From an uncultured Planctomycetales bacterium (lineage in GTDB: Bacteria > Planctomycetota > Planctomycetia > Pirellulales > S012-138), in contig CALJLD010000292.1 of assembly GCA_937982665.1 (NCBI GenBank), forward strand, positions 1 to 8,152: a DNA stretch of 8,152 bases, written 5' to 3'. The notes under the pieces are model-generated. The model saw only the letters and a program-made list of their open reading frames with translations, did not search any database and was not told the DNA's origin. This document shows, piece by piece, positions 6,992 to 8,152 of this stretch. Numbering within the stretch: the first letter of the stretch is position 1; each line of letters starts with the position of its first letter. The translations under genes were made by a program, and so were the position numbers.

Positions 6992-8056
6992 CTAAAAAGC
7001 TCCCGGCTGCGAAAGTTCATTAACTGTCTGGTAATAGGGCACAAGGACCGTGATTGCCAAACGAATGATCACCAACAGGATCAGGCCGATGATGGCCATC
7101 CAAATGAAAAAGCCGCCAATGATCGCCAGTCGCTTGAGCAGCGTCTCGGCCGTTTCCCGACATCGCTCGCTCAGGTTGGCCATGGCCTCTGGCAGTTGGC
7201 CACTTTCCTCCCCAACACGGAGCACGTCAAGGAATTCTCCCGGAAAGACGCTTGAGTACGAAAATGAATCGTAGAGCGATCGACCGTGGGCTGCTGTATC
7301 GACGATGTCGTCGATCGGCTCTTTGTAAAGTGCATTGTTCGTCGCGTTCAGAGAAAGCGGGATCGCCTTGCGGACATCAAGGCCAGTGTTGAAGGTTAGG
7401 CTCATCGCCCAAGCGAGATTGCCCATCGCCACGGCTTCCAGGAAAGTGCCCACAACGGGGACACGCAACAGCAGTTTCTGGAGCGGACGCGTCCAAAGCA
7501 TGCCACGCATGATGGCACGCAGCACGAAGAAAAACACGGTCCCGGCGGCAGCAACCAGCAGCCAATAAATCACGAAACCCGAGAAACCCGAAAGACCGAT
7601 TCCAAGCAAGTCGATTTCGCTTCCGTCGGCCGCGGTCAAGAGCCCTTGCACGAGGATGATCAAGCTGACGACGAATAATGCGCCGGCCAATTGAATGAGC
7701 GGCCAAAAACTGGCCGCCAGCAGAGTCCGCTTCATCGTGATGCGGGTTTCAACATTCTCCGCAACACGGCGCAGCGTTTCCGGCAAGTGGCCGGTCTCAT
7801 CGCCAACGGCGACGAGTTCGCGAAACAACGGCGGGAAATAATTGCCCGTGCTGCGGATCGCATCGGCGAATGTCACTCCGTTGCGAACGCCATCATAAAC
7901 GGTGCTGAGTTGCTGGCGCACATCGCGGGGCGCGTGCGAAGTCATCTCCCGTTCGACAACGCCGACGACATCAAGCCCCGCCAAAAGCGCCGTGCACATG
8001 CGGCGGCTGAGTGCAGCCAGTTGTTTGTCGCTGATTCGCGATTCAAAGATTGCCAT
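6992..8056 (-). CDS. Type II secretion system F-family / PilC-like inner-membrane protein
   Basis: A 354-residue protein with the duplicated architecture of the T2SF family (GspF, PilC). The first cytoplasmic helical domain covers about 12-112, with FADAI at 63-67 and VGDETG at 84-89. Two membrane segments follow at about 113-138 and 158-180. The second copy covers about 205-310, with VGEESG at 281-286, and a final membrane segment lies at about 311-340. The paired VG(D/E)E(T/S)G motifs, each followed by LPE, mark the two repeats. Family members form the inner-membrane platform that couples the secretion/pilus ATPase to pseudopilin assembly. At 354 residues it is shorter than the usual roughly 400, mainly because it lacks the N-terminal extension of classical GspF. 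No GspE ATPase or pseudopilin gene is visible in the window, so it may serve a system encoded upstream or elsewhere. The ATG at 8056 lies 6 bases after a stop in an upstream frame. Confidence 0.9.
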   Translation of the reverse strand: MAIFESRISDKQLAALSRRMCTALLAGLDVVGVVEREMTSHAPRDVRQQLSTVYDGVRNGVTFADAIRSTGNYFPPLFRELVAVGDETGHLPETLRRVAENVETRITMKRTLLAASFWPLIQLAGALFVVSLIILVQGLLTAADGSEIDLLGIGLSGFSGFVIYWLLVAAAGTVFFFVLRAIMRGMLWTRPLQKLLLRVPVVGTFLEAVAMGNLAWAMSLTFNTGLDVRKAIPLSLNATNNALYKEPIDDIVDTAAHGRSLYDSFSYSSVFPGEFLDVLRVGEESGQLPEAMANLSERCRETAETLLKRLAIIGGFFIWMAIIGLILLVIIRLAITVLVPYYQTVNELSQPGAF

Positions 8057-8116
8057 GCCAAGTCAACGCGCGAGCAATGCCGGCGACGCGGACATTGCGT
8101 GGCCGTATCCATGGCG

Positions 8117-8122
8117 ATTATA
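8117..8122 (-). promoter_or_regulatory. Perfect TATAAT -10-like hexamer upstream of the F-family gene
   Basis: On the minus strand the hexamer TATAAT occupies 8122 to 8117, about 60 bases before the ATG at 8056. It would give a leader of about 50 bases. The -35 region at normal spacing (8140-8145, TTCCTC) is poor. The 96 bases from 8057 to 8152 hold no recognisable gene. One minus frame is open from the edge to a TGA at 8063-8065 and could be the last codons of an upstream gene, in which case the hexamer would lie in coding sequence. Confidence 0.3.
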
Positions 8123-8152
8123 TGCACGGCCAGCGTAGCGAGGAAAGGAAAC

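Noticed and set aside
6760..7020. Longer form of the small membrane protein starting at the ATG at 7020, with VLSC resembling a lipobox
   Set aside because: It would overlap the F-family gene by 29 bases, the lipobox is imperfect (Leu at -2), and the segment would be followed by a second hydrophobic stretch. The start at 6924 is simpler, though the longer form is not fully excluded.
8060..8070. TTGACT resembling a -35 box just before the F-family ATG
   Set aside because: It lies about 6 bases from the start codon, so any -10 would fall inside the gene, and none is seen at the right spacing.
1..8152. Search for CRISPR arrays, tRNA genes, insertion-sequence ends, toxin-antitoxin or defence systems
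   Set aside because: No regularly spaced direct repeats, cloverleaf-like segments, transposase motifs or defence-type domains were seen by eye. A computed scan could still find weak elements.

Overview
The window reads as accessory chromosomal DNA of a planctomycete, probably Pirellulaceae-like. This is an inference. It rests on a membrane-anchored leucine-rich-repeat protein with 'TDAGL'-type repeats and an EF-hand/dockerin-like loop, a Tat-exported PLP enzyme, a free-standing GspF/PilC-like gene, a moderate-to-high GC content and weak Shine-Dalgarno sequences. No sequence search was possible. No tRNA, rRNA, CRISPR array, insertion sequence or phage gene was seen.

Layout from left to right. 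Positions 1-2029, minus strand: one long frame open to the window edge. It encodes at least 676 residues, with an N-terminal membrane anchor, several blocks of leucine-rich repeats and a canonical EF-hand loop near the edge. Positions 2030-2316: divergent intergenic region with one weak promoter candidate. Positions 2317-3615, plus: class V aminotransferase-fold PLP enzyme with a twin-arginine signal. Positions 3665-4222, plus: DUF309 protein. Positions 4230-6665, minus, convergent with DUF309 and separated by 7 bases: an exported 811-residue protein that fuses a serine beta-lactamase/DD-peptidase-family domain, two beta-rich modules and a VanX-type D-Ala-D-Ala dipeptidase. Positions 6760-6924, minus: a likely 54-residue single-pass membrane protein. 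Positions 6992-8056, minus: a compact type II secretion F-family inner-membrane protein. Positions 8057-8152: upstream sequence with a perfect TATAAT and no recognisable gene.

The window falls into three transcription blocks: the LRR gene leftward, the PLP enzyme plus DUF309 pair rightward, and the GspF-like gene, small membrane protein and hydrolase fusion leftward. Nothing in the sequence shows that these blocks form one pathway. The most notable object is the serine hydrolase / VanX-type fusion, which puts two D-amino-acid-peptide-directed catalytic folds on one exported chain. No convincing previously undescribed multi-gene system was found.
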